A DNA stretch of 64,000 nucleotides from Tissierella sp. (GTDB lineage: Bacteria > Bacillota > Clostridia > Tissierellales > Tissierellaceae). This document shows positions 55,231-63,907 of this stretch, piece after piece (within the stretch, counting starts at the first letter, position 1; each line of letters begins with the position of its first letter). The stretch covers positions 732,246-796,245 of the forward strand of contig NZ_JAVKTS010000001.1 in assembly GCF_031460495.1 (NCBI RefSeq), given 5' to 3'. The notes beneath the pieces were generated by a model. That model saw only the letters and a list, made by a program, of their open reading frames with translations. It searched no databases and was not told the DNA's origin. The position numbers were made by a program, and so were the translations under genes.

Positions 55231-55383
55231 TAATTAACAATTAACAGAGAGAAAAGAACAATTAAATCGAGATTCTTCACCATTTTTGGAATGACCAAAC
55301 TCGTCATCCTGAGTGCAACGAAGGGTCTCGGTTTTTCATTTTTGAATTGTTAACTGTTGACTATTAATCGTTAATTGTTGATT
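55231..55383. repeat. Composite palindromic intergenic element
   Basis: The outer arms TAATTAACAATTAACAG and CGTTAATTGTTGATT pair. Inside, CGAGATTCTTC (55268-55278) pairs with GAAGGGTCTCG (55320-55330), and ATGAC (55291-55295) pairs with GTCAT (55302-55306). The inner CATCCTGAGTGCAACGAAGG resembles a palindromic repeat often seen between genes in diverse bacteria. It occupies most of the gap between mmdB and the peptidase gene. Confidence 0.75.
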
Positions 55384-55398
55384 GAAAGGGGTGATTTT

Positions 55399-56355
55399 GT
55401 GTATAAAGGGTATATAACAGATATAAATGGAATAGTAGCTGGTCATTCTCAGTCTGAAGAAGGTATGACAGGATGTACTGTAATTATATGTGAGAAAGGT
55501 GCAACCGGTGGAGTAGATGTAAGAGGCTCAGCTCCTGGGACCAGGGAGACAGATTTGTTTAAAGCAGAGAAAATGGTAGATAAGGTTCATGCAGTGGTTT
55601 TATCAGGTGGTTCAGCATTTGGATTGGAAGCTTCATCGGGAGTGATGAAATACCTAGAAGAGCAAGGTATTGGATTCGATGTAGGTGTGACTAAGGTGCC
55701 AATCGTTGCATCTGCAGTCATATTCGATTTGAATATCGGAGACCATAGGATAAGGCCTGACTTTCAAATGGGATATATAGCTGCTAAGAAAGCCAATGCT
55801 CAAGAGCAACTACAAGGAAATATAGGATGTGGTATGGGGGCAACTATAGGTAAAATCCTAGGACCACAAAATGCAATGAAATCAGGACTAGGTTCCGCTA
55901 CTGTTAGAGTGGGAAATTTAATTGTATCAGCAATGGTTTCTGTCAATAGTTTTGGTGACATATATGATTTTAAGAGCAATAACCAGATTGCAGGAGTATA
56001 TGATTATGAGAATGGAAAATTATTAAACTCAATAAGTATCATGAAAGAAAACAATAAGGAACTAGGTTTTAATGTACAAAACACCACCATAGGTGCAATA
56101 GTTACAAATGCAATTTTGACAAAAGCTGAGGCAAATAAGATTTCTCAAATGGCTCACAATGGTTTTGCAAGGTCTATAAACCCAATCCATACAATGGTAG
56201 ACGGTGATACAATATTTACTATGGCTACTAATGAAGTTAAAGGGGATATAAGTCTAGTAGGTACATTAGCAGCTGAGGCAATGAGTATGGCTATAACAAA
56301 CGGAATAGTGTTTGCAGATAGTTCAAATGGGTTAAAAGCTTATAAGGATATTTAG
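55399..56355 (+). CDS. P1 (DmpA) family autoproteolytic peptidase
   Basis: Starting at GTG 55399 after AAGGGGTGAT gives 318 residues. DINGIVAGHSQSEEGMTGCTV, GSAPGTRETDL, VVLSGGSAFGLEASSGVM and the late QNTTIGAIVTNAILTKAEAN are diagnostic of the DmpA/P1 family, whose precursor cleaves itself before the nucleophile in the NTT region to give an N-terminal nucleophile aminopeptidase. Substrate is probably an N-terminal residue or beta-peptide. The gene stands between the decarboxylase set and the ECF transporter, with a palindromic element in front. Confidence 0.9.
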   Translation: MYKGYITDINGIVAGHSQSEEGMTGCTVIICEKGATGGVDVRGSAPGTRETDLFKAEKMVDKVHAVVLSGGSAFGLEASSGVMKYLEEQGIGFDVGVTKVPIVASAVIFDLNIGDHRIRPDFQMGYIAAKKANAQEQLQGNIGCGMGATIGKILGPQNAMKSGLGSATVRVGNLIVSAMVSVNSFGDIYDFKSNNQIAGVYDYENGKLLNSISIMKENNKELGFNVQNTTIGAIVTNAILTKAEANKISQMAHNGFARSINPIHTMVDGDTIFTMATNEVKGDISLVGTLAAEAMSMAITNGIVFADSSNGLKAYKDI

Positions 56356-56388
56356 ATAATAAAAAGAAAATAAAATTTAATATTATTG

Positions 56389-56417
56389 TTGAAATAATAC
56401 TGAATTAGAATTATAAT
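56389..56417 (+). promoter_or_regulatory. Sigma-A promoter before ECF transporter gene
   Basis: TTGAAA, 17 bases, TATAAT. The transcript would begin close to 56424. Confidence 0.6.
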
Positions 56418-56418
56418 G

Positions 56419-56499
56419 TTTTTGGTAGATAGCCAACATCATATAGAGTTGGACTGGATAAAAGTTAAATTCAATATTTTATCGACTGGTATCCAAAAA
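56419..56499 (+). ncRNA. Candidate structured leader (three-stem) before ECF transporter gene
   Basis: Three helices can form: outer TTTTTGG (56419-56425) with CCAAAAA (56493-56499), CCAAC (56433-56437) with GTTGG (56448-56452), and GATAAAA (56457-56463) with TTTTATC (56477-56483). The layout is a three-way junction. If transcription starts at 56424 only a shortened outer stem (GGTA with TATCC) remains. I cannot match it to a known riboswitch class. Confidence 0.35.
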
Positions 56500-56529
56500 A
56501 ATAAAAGGAACTAGAGCGGAGGGATTTAT

Positions 56530-57282
56530 GTGGAAAAAGAAAAAAAGGTATTTAATTTAAAGAAGATGGTAGTTATAGCATTACTTGGAGCAATTTCAGT
56601 AGTCCTTGGTATGACCCCTATAGGTTTTATACCTGTAGGACCAACTAGAGCAACTATAATGCACATACCTGTAATTATAGGGGCTATAATGGAAGGACCA
56701 GTTGTAGGTGGATTTGTTGGGCTGATATTTGGCTTATTTAGCATTTACCAAGCATTGACTACTCCAACGCCTGTGTCATTTGTGTTTTTGAATCCATTGG
56801 TATCTATATTACCTAGAATTTTAATTGGCATTACTACTTATTATGTATATAATACTCTAAGAAAAATAGGTAAGAATAAGACCATTGGACTTCTTTACTT
56901 AATATGGATAGGTATTATAGCTTATTTATCTTATGGTATATATATTAATTTAGTGAATGAAAAGAGTATATGGTTAACATTGATGAATATTGCACTTATA
57001 ATTCTAACTCTAGGAATAGCTTATTTAACTCAAGTTAAATTTAAAGATAAAGCTTTAGATGTTATAATATCTTCTGCTGTTGGTACACTGACAAATACTT
57101 TAGGTGTTTTATCAATGATATACCTATTATATGCAGAGAAATTTGTAGAAGCATTAGGTGGAGATGTGACCACTGCAAGAAAAATTATATTTGGTATAGG
57201 CTTGACAAATGGTATACCAGAGACGATTATAGCAATTATAATTGTGACCTCTGTAGTAGGAGCACTGAGGAGCAAAAGATAA
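56530..57282 (+). CDS. ECF transporter substrate-binding (S) component, probably for pantothenate
   Basis: The GTG start after GCGGAGGG gives 250 residues with six or seven hydrophobic segments. [30 protein letters not shown] (in pieces) is a pattern of ECF S components of the PanT-like group. The S component binds a vitamin and docks on a shared energising module encoded elsewhere. Since pantothenate kinase coaX follows after 19 bases, pantothenate is the best guess; the ligand-binding residues were not checked. Confidence 0.8.
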   Translation: MEKEKKVFNLKKMVVIALLGAISVVLGMTPIGFIPVGPTRATIMHIPVIIGAIMEGPVVGGFVGLIFGLFSIYQALTTPTPVSFVFLNPLVSILPRILIGITTYYVYNTLRKIGKNKTIGLLYLIWIGIIAYLSYGIYINLVNEKSIWLTLMNIALIILTLGIAYLTQVKFKDKALDVIISSAVGTLTNTLGVLSMIYLLYAEKFVEALGGDVTTARKIIFGIGLTNGIPETIIAIIIVTSVVGALRSKR

Positions 57283-57301
57283 TGAAAGAAGGGTGAAATT
57301 A

Positions 57302-58075
57302 TTGTTATTAGTCATAGATGTTGGAAACACAAATATAGTATTTGGAGTATTTAAAGACGAAGAACTTCTATATGATTGGAGAATAGCAACTGAGAGAGAT
57401 AGGACTTCGGATGAATATGGGCTTCTATTTGAACAAATTTTTAGATATCATAAGATAGATCCAGCAGAAGTAGAAAATGTTATTATTTCTTCAGTTGTTC
57501 CACCTCTTATGCATACTTTACCAGCGATGAGTGCAAAATATTTCAATATAGATCCTATTGTAGTAGGACCTGGTGTAAAAACTGGTATGAATATTAAATA
57601 TGATAATCCTAGGGAAGTTGGTGCAGATAGGATAGTAAATGCAGTTGCTGCTTATGAGAAATATGGTGGACCTTTGATAATAGTAGACTTTGGTACAGCT
57701 ATTACATTTTGCGCTATTTCCAAAGAGGGAGAGTATTTAGGAGGTGCTATTGCACCAGGTATTAAAATCTCAACTGAGGCTTTATTTATGAGAACTGCAA
57801 AACTACCAAAGGTTGAAATTGCAAAACCAGATAAAGTTATAGCTAGAAATACAATAAATAGTATACAAGCAGGAGTAGTCTATGGATATATTGGTATGGT
57901 TGATTATATTATAGAAAAGATGATTGAAGAAATGGGTGTAAGTAAGGATAAATTTAATATTATAGGAACTGGTGGATTTTCGAATTTAATAGCATCTGAA
58001 AGTAAATATATTAAAAAGATAGACAAAATGCTAACCTTGGAAGGTTTAAGAATAGTATTTGAAAGAAATAAGTAA
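57302..58075 (+). CDS. coaX: Type III pantothenate kinase
   Basis: TTG 57302, six bases past AAGGGTG, gives the usual start [11 protein letters not shown] and a length of 257 residues, normal for Coa[34 protein letters not shown] (in pieces), [14 protein letters not shown] and [11 protein letters not shown] are family motifs. It phosphorylates pantothenate, the first step of CoA synthesis. An in-frame GTG at 57293 lies inside the ribosome site. Confidence 0.95.
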   Translation: MLLVIDVGNTNIVFGVFKDEELLYDWRIATERDRTSDEYGLLFEQIFRYHKIDPAEVENVIISSVVPPLMHTLPAMSAKYFNIDPIVVGPGVKTGMNIKYDNPREVGADRIVNAVAAYEKYGGPLIIVDFGTAITFCAISKEGEYLGGAIAPGIKISTEALFMRTAKLPKVEIAKPDKVIARNTINSIQAGVVYGYIGMVDYIIEKMIEEMGVSKDKFNIIGTGGFSNLIASESKYIKKIDKMLTLEGLRIVFERNK

Positions 58076-58097
58076 GTAGCTAGTCAGCTACTTACTT
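58070..58097 (+). terminator. Terminator of coaX
   Basis: AAGTAAGTAGCT-AGTC-AGCTACTTACTT then TTCT; the stem includes the stop codon. Confidence 0.75.
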
Positions 58098-58118
58098 TTC
58101 TAATATGGAGATGAGAGT

Positions 58119-59090
58119 ATGAGAATTGGAGATATAAAACTTAATAATAATGTATTTTTAGCTCCCATGGCTGGAGTTACAGATTTAGCATTTAGAATAT
58201 TATGTAAAGAAATGGGAGCTGGATTGGTTTTTTCTGAAATGGTTAGTTCTAAAGGAATGTATTATAATGATAAATCAACAGAACAACTATTGGAGATAGA
58301 CCCCAAGGAAAGACCAATTGCCATTCAAATATTTGGATCTGACCCGCAGGTAATGGCAAGTGTGGTGGAAAGTCATTTGAATCCTAGGGAAGATATAGAT
58401 ATAATAGACATAAATATGGGATGTCCCGCCCCTAAGATAGTTAAAAATGGGGATGGAAGTGCTTTGATGAAAAACCCTAAGTTAGTTAGGCAAGTATTAA
58501 AAGAAGTAGTAAAAGTATCTAAAAAGCCAGTTACTCTAAAGATTAGAATGGGTTGGGATCATGATAATATCAATGGAATAGATATAGCTAAGATTGCAGA
58601 GGAAGAAGGGATTGCTGCAATTACAATTCACGCTAGAACCAAAGATATGCTTTATTCTGGAGAGGCAGATTGGGATTATATTAAACTGGTAAAAGAGAAT
58701 CTAACAATTCCCGTTATAGGAAATGGAGATATTTTTGAACCAGAGGATGGAGTAGAAATGCTTCAATATACAAAATGCGATGGAATAGCTATAGGTAGAG
58801 GTTCTCAAGGAAATCCATGGATTTTCAAAAGAATAGTTGATATAATGAATGGAAAAGAAGACAGTCCTCCAGGACATAGAGAAGTAGTAAATATGTGTAT
58901 TCGACATTTAAATCTTGTGTGTTCAATAAAGGGAGAAAAAGTTGGAGTAAGAGAGATGAGAAAACATGCAGCTTGGTATTTAAAAGGGATGAAAAAGTCA
59001 AATGAAATCAAAAACTTAATAAACACTATTGACAGTAAAAAAGACATGGAACAAATACTTACTGAATATATGAATACTTATACACAGTAA
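58119..59090 (+). CDS. dusB: tRNA-dihydrouridine synthase
   Basis: The 323-residue flavoenzyme has LAPMAGVTDLAFRILC, IDINMGCPAPKIVKNGDGSALM with catalytic Cys102, and TIHARTKDMLYSGEADW and GNGDIFEPED in the FMN site. It reduces uridine in the tRNA D-loop. ATGGAGATGAG precedes the ATG. The gene holds the same place (between coaX and lysS) as B. subtilis dusB. Confidence 0.95.
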   Translation: MRIGDIKLNNNVFLAPMAGVTDLAFRILCKEMGAGLVFSEMVSSKGMYYNDKSTEQLLEIDPKERPIAIQIFGSDPQVMASVVESHLNPREDIDIIDINMGCPAPKIVKNGDGSALMKNPKLVRQVLKEVVKVSKKPVTLKIRMGWDHDNINGIDIAKIAEEEGIAAITIHARTKDMLYSGEADWDYIKLVKENLTIPVIGNGDIFEPEDGVEMLQYTKCDGIAIGRGSQGNPWIFKRIVDIMNGKEDSPPGHREVVNMCIRHLNLVCSIKGEKVGVREMRKHAAWYLKGMKKSNEIKNLINTIDSKKDMEQILTEYMNTYTQ

Positions 59091-59115
59091 TCAGTAATCA
59101 GTAATTATTAGGAAG

Positions 59116-59149
59116 CCTCTCTCATATAATAGATTAAAAATTAGAGAGG
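59116..59149 (+). promoter_or_regulatory. Hairpin that covers part of the next gene's ribosome site
   Basis: CCTCTCT (59116-59122) pairs with AGAGAGG (59143-59149). The right arm contains the first AGG of AGGAGGG (59147-59153), so the stem would hide part of the Shine-Dalgarno sequence. Confidence 0.45.
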
Positions 59150-59158
59150 AGGGTTACT

Positions 59159-60079
59159 ATAGAACTTTTATATATTATAAATAGTGAGAGGTATTTAGAC
59201 TATTACAAAGATGGATTTATGAAGTATATGCCAAATTTTCTTCTACCAAGCATTAAACCTAAGGTAATTGATGATATTGTTATAAAAGAAAATACAGTTG
59301 GTAAAGTAATAGGAATTAATCTGAAGCCTTTTGATGTGAATCATAAACCAAGTTTGGATATGTTTTTAATTGATGTACAGAAACTTAAGACTTCTGATGA
59401 CACTAGATTGTTTATTGAAGGGCAAGAGAACTTAAATAGTGAAACTCTAAGATATATTGAAGAATATACAAATATGAGGATTTTAAATGGAGAAAATATT
59501 AAGATAAAAAATCTTTCCTTAGTCATAAAAGAAGTATATGCTATATTAAAGGAAGATCCTCGAGAAAAGGAAATTTTGATTATCTGTGATAATAAGGATA
59601 TGTCAAAAAAAGTAATTAAGAGTATGGCAAAAGACTTTAGATTCATTACTACAGTAGGAACTAACAAAGAGGAACATGATGATATCTATAATTATATATT
59701 AGAAGAAACGGGACTATCCTTGTTTTACACATCCAATATTGATAAGATTCTTGAAAATTATAAAGTAATTATCAATTTCATGGATAATGTTAGCATGGAT
59801 TTTTCTAGAGTAAAACGAAATTCTCTTATTTTCAATTTTGGAAGAGGCAAGTTTCCAAGCAATGGCAAGAGACCTCCTTTCATAGAGGATTTTGCTTATG
59901 ATGCAAATGATTTAGATATTGTTGATAATAAGTGGCTATATAATAAAATAAGAACTGATTTATGTGAGGCTTTAGTAGGGAATAATCTAAGGAAGATAGG
60001 TTATTTATATGCTGAAAATAGATTTTATACTGTAAAGGAATATGTTAATTTGTACACTAAAATTAAAGGGAAACTTTAA
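59159..60079 (+). CDS. Unknown protein, possible AUA start
   Basis: The frame is open from 59138. A strong AGGAGGG at 59147-59153 is followed five bases later by ATA, and no ATG, GTG, TTG or CTG occurs in frame until ATG 59219, which has no ribosome site. I therefore place the start at ATA 59159 (306 residues; 286 from the ATG). The extra N-terminus, ELLYIINSERYLDYYKDGF, looks like real protein. The rest is mixed alpha/beta without membrane segments; NLSLVIKEVYAILK, ILIICDNKDMSKKVIKSMAK and SLIFNFGRGKFPS suggest a Rossmann-like fold. I do not recognise the family. It lies between dusB and greA. Confidence 0.75.
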   Translation: MELLYIINSERYLDYYKDGFMKYMPNFLLPSIKPKVIDDIVIKENTVGKVIGINLKPFDVNHKPSLDMFLIDVQKLKTSDDTRLFIEGQENLNSETLRYIEEYTNMRILNGENIKIKNLSLVIKEVYAILKEDPREKEILIICDNKDMSKKVIKSMAKDFRFITTVGTNKEEHDDIYNYILEETGLSLFYTSNIDKILENYKVIINFMDNVSMDFSRVKRNSLIFNFGRGKFPSNGKRPPFIEDFAYDANDLDIVDNKWLYNKIRTDLCEALVGNNLRKIGYLYAENRFYTVKEYVNLYTKIKGKL

Positions 60080-60083
60080 GTAC

Positions 60084-60112
60084 TTGACATTATTGCTTTA
60101 CTTGATTATAAT
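60084..60112 (+). promoter_or_regulatory. Consensus sigma-A promoter of greA-lysS
   Basis: TTGACA, 17 bases, TATAAT, an exact consensus match; it leaves a leader of roughly 110 bases in which I see no clear structure. Confidence 0.85.
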
Positions 60113-60229
60113 ATCTTGCATACAATAATGAAATATACTTTTTTCCATTAAATGTAAAAGCAATAAGTAAAAATAATATATATAATAAACCGTTATAATT
60201 CTAATGTTTTATGAAAGGGAGAGAATTAA

Positions 60230-60706
60230 ATGCCAGAGAGAGATGTATTTTTGACAGAGGATGGGTTAAAAAGACTTGAAGATGAGTTAGATGATCTTAA
60301 ATCAAATAAGAGAAAAGAAATAGCTGGAAGGATAAAAGTAGCTTTAGATTTTGGGGATATAAGTGAGAATTCCGAATATGATCAAGCTAAAAATGAGCAG
60401 GCTCAATTAGAAGATAGAATTTCCAAGCTAGAAAATATGTTAAGAAACGCAAAGCTTATAGATGAAGATGATATTACAACTGATATTGTAGGTATTGGGT
60501 CTAAGGTTTTGGTTAAGGATCTAGAATATGATGAAGAAATGGAATATACTATAGTTGGTTCAGCTGAAGCTGACCCATATAATGGAAAGATTTCTAATGA
60601 ATCACCAGTAGGCTCAGCCCTACTTGGACATAAATGTGGTGAAACTGTAGATGTTGCAGTTCCAGACGGAAAGATACAGTATCAAATATTAACTATTACA
60701 AGATAA
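60230..60706 (+). CDS. greA: Transcription elongation factor GreA
   Basis: The 158-residue factor has the N-terminal antiparallel coiled coil whose tip ([15 protein letters not shown]) carries the acidic residues that reach the RNA polymerase active site, and the C-terminal FKBP-like domain ([18 protein letters not shown]). It stimulates cleavage of backtracked RNA. AAAGGGAGAG precedes the ATG. lysS follows after 31 bases. Confidence 0.96.
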   Translation: MPERDVFLTEDGLKRLEDELDDLKSNKRKEIAGRIKVALDFGDISENSEYDQAKNEQAQLEDRISKLENMLRNAKLIDEDDITTDIVGIGSKVLVKDLEYDEEMEYTIVGSAEADPYNGKISNESPVGSALLGHKCGETVDVAVPDGKIQYQILTITR

Positions 60707-60737
60707 TGTATTGAAAATAACTAAGGAGGTAGAGTAG

Positions 60738-62216
60738 ATGGCAGGAACAGAATTGAACTTAAATGAAATGCTAATGATGAGAAGAGAAAAATTAAATGAG
60801 TTGGTTCAAAAAGGTAAGAATCCTTTTCTAATTGAAAAATTTGATTACACACATCATAGCTCTACTATTAAGGATGAATTTGAAGAATTAGATGGGAAAG
60901 CTGTAGCAGTAGCAGGAAGAGTTATGTCTAGACGAGGTCATGGGAAAGTGAGCTTTATAGATTTGCAAGATAGTGAAGGTCGAATTCAAATATTCGTTAA
61001 ACAAGATGTATTAGGTGAAGAAGAATATAAAGATTTAAGTCTTCTAGACTTAGGAGATATAATAGGTGTGAATGGGGAAGTATTTAGGACTAATGCTGGA
61101 GAGATATCTATTAGAGCAGAAAAAATCCTTATAATGTCCAAATCACTGCAAATTCTACCAGAAAAGTTTCATGGCTTGAAGGATCAAGATTTAAGATATA
61201 GACAAAGATATGTAGATCTTATTGTAAATCCAGAGGTTAGGGAAACTTTCTTACTTAGAACAAAGATAATTAAAGGAGTAAGAGAGTATCTAGATGAAAG
61301 AGGATTTATAGAAGTTGAAACCCCTATATTAGGAACTGTAGCTGGTGGGGCAAACGCTAGACCTTTCGCTACACATCATAATACTTTAGATATAGACATG
61401 TATTTGAGAATAGCTAATGAACTATACTTAAAGAGACTTATAGTTGGTGGATTTGAAAAGGTGTATGAAATGGGAAGAATGTTTAGAAACGAAGGTATGA
61501 GTCCAAAGCATAATCCTGAATTCACTAATATAGAACTTTACCAAGCATATGTAGATTATGAAGAAATGATGAGATTAACAGAAAATCTTTTTGCCTATGT
61601 AGCTGAGAAAGCTTTAGGAACTACTAAGATTAATTACCAAGGTGTTGAATTAGAATTGTCACCACCATGGAGACGATTAGATATGGCAGATGCAGTAAAA
61701 GAATTTACTGGTGTAGATTTTGCCACAATAAATACTGATGAAGAAGCTATATCAGTTGCTAAAGCCAAAGGACTTGAAATTAAACCTGGCATGACAAGAG
61801 GACATATTATATCAGAGATGTTTGAAGAATTCTGCGAACAGCATTTAATTCAACCTACATTTATAACAGGTCATCCTGTTGAGATATCCCCACTTGCTAA
61901 GAGAAATCCAGAGGATCCAAGAAAGACTAATAGATTTGAAGCATTTATCAACACTTGGGAATTAGCTAATGCCTTCTCTGAGTTAAACGATCCAATAGAT
62001 CAAAGACAAAGATTTGAAGACCAAGTTAAACAAAAGGACTTAGGAGATGATGAAGCACATCCAATGGATACAGATTTCATAAATGCAATAGAAGTAGGGC
62101 TTCCACCTACAGGAGGACTTGGTATAGGTATAGATAGAATGATAATACTACTTACAAACCAACCAAGCATAAGAGACATATTATTATTCCCAACTATGAA
62201 GCCACTGGATGAATAA
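60738..62216 (+). CDS. lysS: Lysyl-tRNA synthetase, class II
   Basis: The 492-residue enzyme has the OB-fold anticodon domain first ([22 protein letters not shown]), then class II motif 1 around [19 protein letters not shown], motif 2 [18 protein letters not shown] and motif 3 [16 protein letters not shown]. It charges tRNA-Lys. AAGGAGGTAG precedes the ATG. In B. subtilis lysS is likewise followed by an rRNA operon. Confidence 0.97.
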   Translation: MAGTELNLNEMLMMRREKLNELVQKGKNPFLIEKFDYTHHSSTIKDEFEELDGKAVAVAGRVMSRRGHGKVSFIDLQDSEGRIQIFVKQDVLGEEEYKDLSLLDLGDIIGVNGEVFRTNAGEISIRAEKILIMSKSLQILPEKFHGLKDQDLRYRQRYVDLIVNPEVRETFLLRTKIIKGVREYLDERGFIEVETPILGTVAGGANARPFATHHNTLDIDMYLRIANELYLKRLIVGGFEKVYEMGRMFRNEGMSPKHNPEFTNIELYQAYVDYEEMMRLTENLFAYVAEKALGTTKINYQGVELELSPPWRRLDMADAVKEFTGVDFATINTDEEAISVAKAKGLEIKPGMTRGHIISEMFEEFCEQHLIQPTFITGHPVEISPLAKRNPEDPRKTNRFEAFINTWELANAFSELNDPIDQRQRFEDQVKQKDLGDDEAHPMDTDFINAIEVGLPPTGGLGIGIDRMIILLTNQPSIRDILLFPTMKPLDE

Positions 62217-62240
62217 TTAGTTAATGAATTTATTTTGAAA

Positions 62241-62269
62241 GTTGTAGATTTTAAATCTACAACTTTTTT
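62241..62269 (+). terminator. Terminator of lysS
   Basis: GTTGTAGATTT-T-AAATCTACAAC followed by TTTTTTA. Confidence 0.88.
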
Positions 62270-62291
62270 AATGTAAGAAGTTAGAGATATA

Positions 62292-62300
62292 TGGTATAAT
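62292..62300 (+). promoter_or_regulatory. Extended -10 promoter of the SLH gene
   Basis: TGGTATAAT carries the TGn extension before a consensus -10, 56 bases before the start; no good -35 is visible. Confidence 0.45.
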
Positions 62301-62356
62301 CAACCAGAAAAGAGTTAGATAATCATAGATAACATAGACTAATGAGGAGGTTGATT

Positions 62357-63232
62357 ATGAGAGCTATATTAAAAGTAATGGTTATATTAATTATTTTATC
62401 TATATTAGTTCCAACAGTTGTAATAGCTGATACTAATCAAGATAAGCTTAAAGAAATGCTAGAAACATATAATGAAACTATTAAAGAACATGAAGCAACA
62501 AAAGAGAAGGTGAAAGAAGAAAACAAAGAAGAAATTGAGGGTAAAGTTGAAGAGCTAGTTACATCAATTAATTTCCCTGATGTTCATAGTTATCATTGGT
62601 TTAAAGATGATGTACGAGATTTAGTGAGTAGAGGTTCAATATCTGGATTTCCTGATGGTACATTTAGGCCATTTGATAAGGTAACTAGGGCAGAGTTTTT
62701 AAAGATGGCAATATTATCAGTAGATAAAACAATACAAGGAGTACCTACTATAGATCATTGGGCTTCAGGTATATTAAATTCTGCATATGATTTGGGTATT
62801 GTGTTAAAATCAGAAATATCTCAAACAAATATGGATCTAAATACTAATATTACTCGTTCTGAAATGGCTAGGATTTTAGTTAGAGTGAATGAAATCATTC
62901 AAAAAGAACCTCCTGTAAGTACAAGTGGAATAGAAAATATAATGTATGATTACTATCATGTGGAACATAAATTTAAGTCATATGTAGAACAAGCATATAT
63001 GAAGGGTTTAGTAGCTGGTTCAGGTAATAGGAGTATATTTAATGGGAGAAATACTGGATCGAGAGCAGAAGCATCAGCTATGATCATAAGGTTACTAGAT
63101 AATAGTAAGAGAGTAAAGGTAGATTTTGATAAGAAATGGTATCCAGATTATAATGGTGCATTAGTTAATGAAAAAGGACAAATGGCTGAGATGAAAGCAA
63201 AAGAATTTGTTTTAAATCTTTTGATACTGTAA
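62357..63232 (+). CDS. SLH-domain surface protein, zero-frame part
   Basis: ATG 62357 follows AGGAGG by six bases and gives 291 residues in this frame. A signal peptide (about residues 1-25, ending VVIADT) is followed by a charged helix and three S-layer homology repeats: FPDVHSYHWFKDDVRDLVS..SGFPDGTFRPFDKVTRAEFLKM, DHWASGILNSAYDLG..TRSEMARILVR, and FKSYVEQAYMKGLVAG..GSRAEASAMIIRLL. SLH repeats bind pyruvylated wall polymer outside the cell. The frame ends early: the next 129 codons are open in the -1 frame and join at a slippery heptamer, giving 416 residues if read through. Confidence 0.88.
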   Translation: MRAILKVMVILIILSILVPTVVIADTNQDKLKEMLETYNETIKEHEATKEKVKEENKEEIEGKVEELVTSINFPDVHSYHWFKDDVRDLVSRGSISGFPDGTFRPFDKVTRAEFLKMAILSVDKTIQGVPTIDHWASGILNSAYDLGIVLKSEISQTNMDLNTNITRSEMARILVRVNEIIQKEPPVSTSGIENIMYDYYHVEHKFKSYVEQAYMKGLVAGSGNRSIFNGRNTGSRAEASAMIIRLLDNSKRVKVDFDKKWYPDYNGALVNEKGQMAEMKAKEFVLNLLIL

Positions 63233-63606
63233 AGATATATTCAGAAAATGGAAAGTATTATATTTCCGTAAATCTAGTTGATTTACCTGAAGGCTTTTAC
63301 TGGCAACCTGGAATATCTGTATATATTGGTAATGGGTTTTATCTATATGCTTCATCAAATCGTGAGACAAAGGGTTTAACGGGTAATGTGGTATTTGAAC
63401 TAGAAGGAGTTACTAAAAGTCATATTGAAGATGATGCTTGGTTAATATTTTCTCTTCAAATTGTATCTGATAAAAACATCCATGGTTCTATAAGATTTCT
63501 GTTAAACACCACAGGGCCAGGTATGGCAAGTGAGAATGATGGATCATTAGGGGATGATAGATATTTTCCATATGATACTACTAAGCAATTTGAAGGTTGG
63601 AAATAA
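63190..63606 (+). pseudogene. -1 frame continuation of the SLH protein
   Basis: This frame has no stop from 63190 to TAA 63604-63606 and no start with a ribosome site. Its translation beyond 63217 (SFDTVKIYSENGKYYISV, GFYWQPGISVYIGNGFYLYAS, GSIRFLLNTTGPG) is beta-rich and reads as a secreted C-terminal domain. It would be made by ribosomal frameshifting, or it marks a one-base deletion in the T run at 63210-63213 (natural or a sequencing error). Confidence 0.65.
63211..63217 (+). other. Candidate -1 ribosomal slippery site U UUA AAU
   Basis: In the zero frame the codons are TTA AAT preceded by T, exactly the X XXY YYZ pattern. Slipping one base back gives TTT AAA and enters the open -1 frame. 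Five codons later comes the zero-frame stop. A weak hairpin (GGAAA with TTTCC, 63251-63268) lies about 33 bases downstream, further than usual for stimulators. Confidence 0.45.
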
Positions 63607-63679
63607 CTAAGATATATACCTAATCCAAAAATGATTAAAAGGATTCTAGAAATGACATTATGATAACTTGAAATACTTA

Positions 63680-63708
63680 TTGACCAAAGTCAAAATTCAT
63701 GTTACAAT
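63680..63708 (+). promoter_or_regulatory. rRNA operon promoter 1
   Basis: TTGACC, 17 bases, TACAAT. First of three tandem promoters pointing to the right edge. Confidence 0.65.
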
Positions 63709-63774
63709 AATGTTTCAGCTAAAAACTGCTGATTTTCAATATAAAAGAAAATAAAAGTTTTATTAAAAAAGGTA

Positions 63775-63803
63775 TTGACTTTAGTAACAAAAGAGAGTAT
63801 TAT
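63775..63803 (+). promoter_or_regulatory. rRNA operon promoter 2
   Basis: TTGACT, 17 bases, TATTAT, preceded by an A/T-rich tract. Confidence 0.7.
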
Positions 63804-63872
63804 AGTAAAAGTCGGCTGAGACATTAAACAAACTTAAATCAAAAACGATTTAAAAAAAGTTTAAAAAAACAG

Positions 63873-63901
63873 TTGACAGCAAATGAAAAATTTGCTATAC
63901 T
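63873..63901 (+). promoter_or_regulatory. rRNA operon promoter 3
   Basis: TTGACA, 17 bases, TATACT. Two phased A tracts (63851-63870) directly upstream look like an UP element. Confidence 0.85.
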
Positions 63902-63907
63902 AAACAA

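Noticed and set aside
59091..59112. Tandem AGTAATC direct repeats after dusB as a CRISPR-like array
   Set aside because: Only two to three 9-base copies without spacers; more likely a fragment of the intergenic palindrome family.
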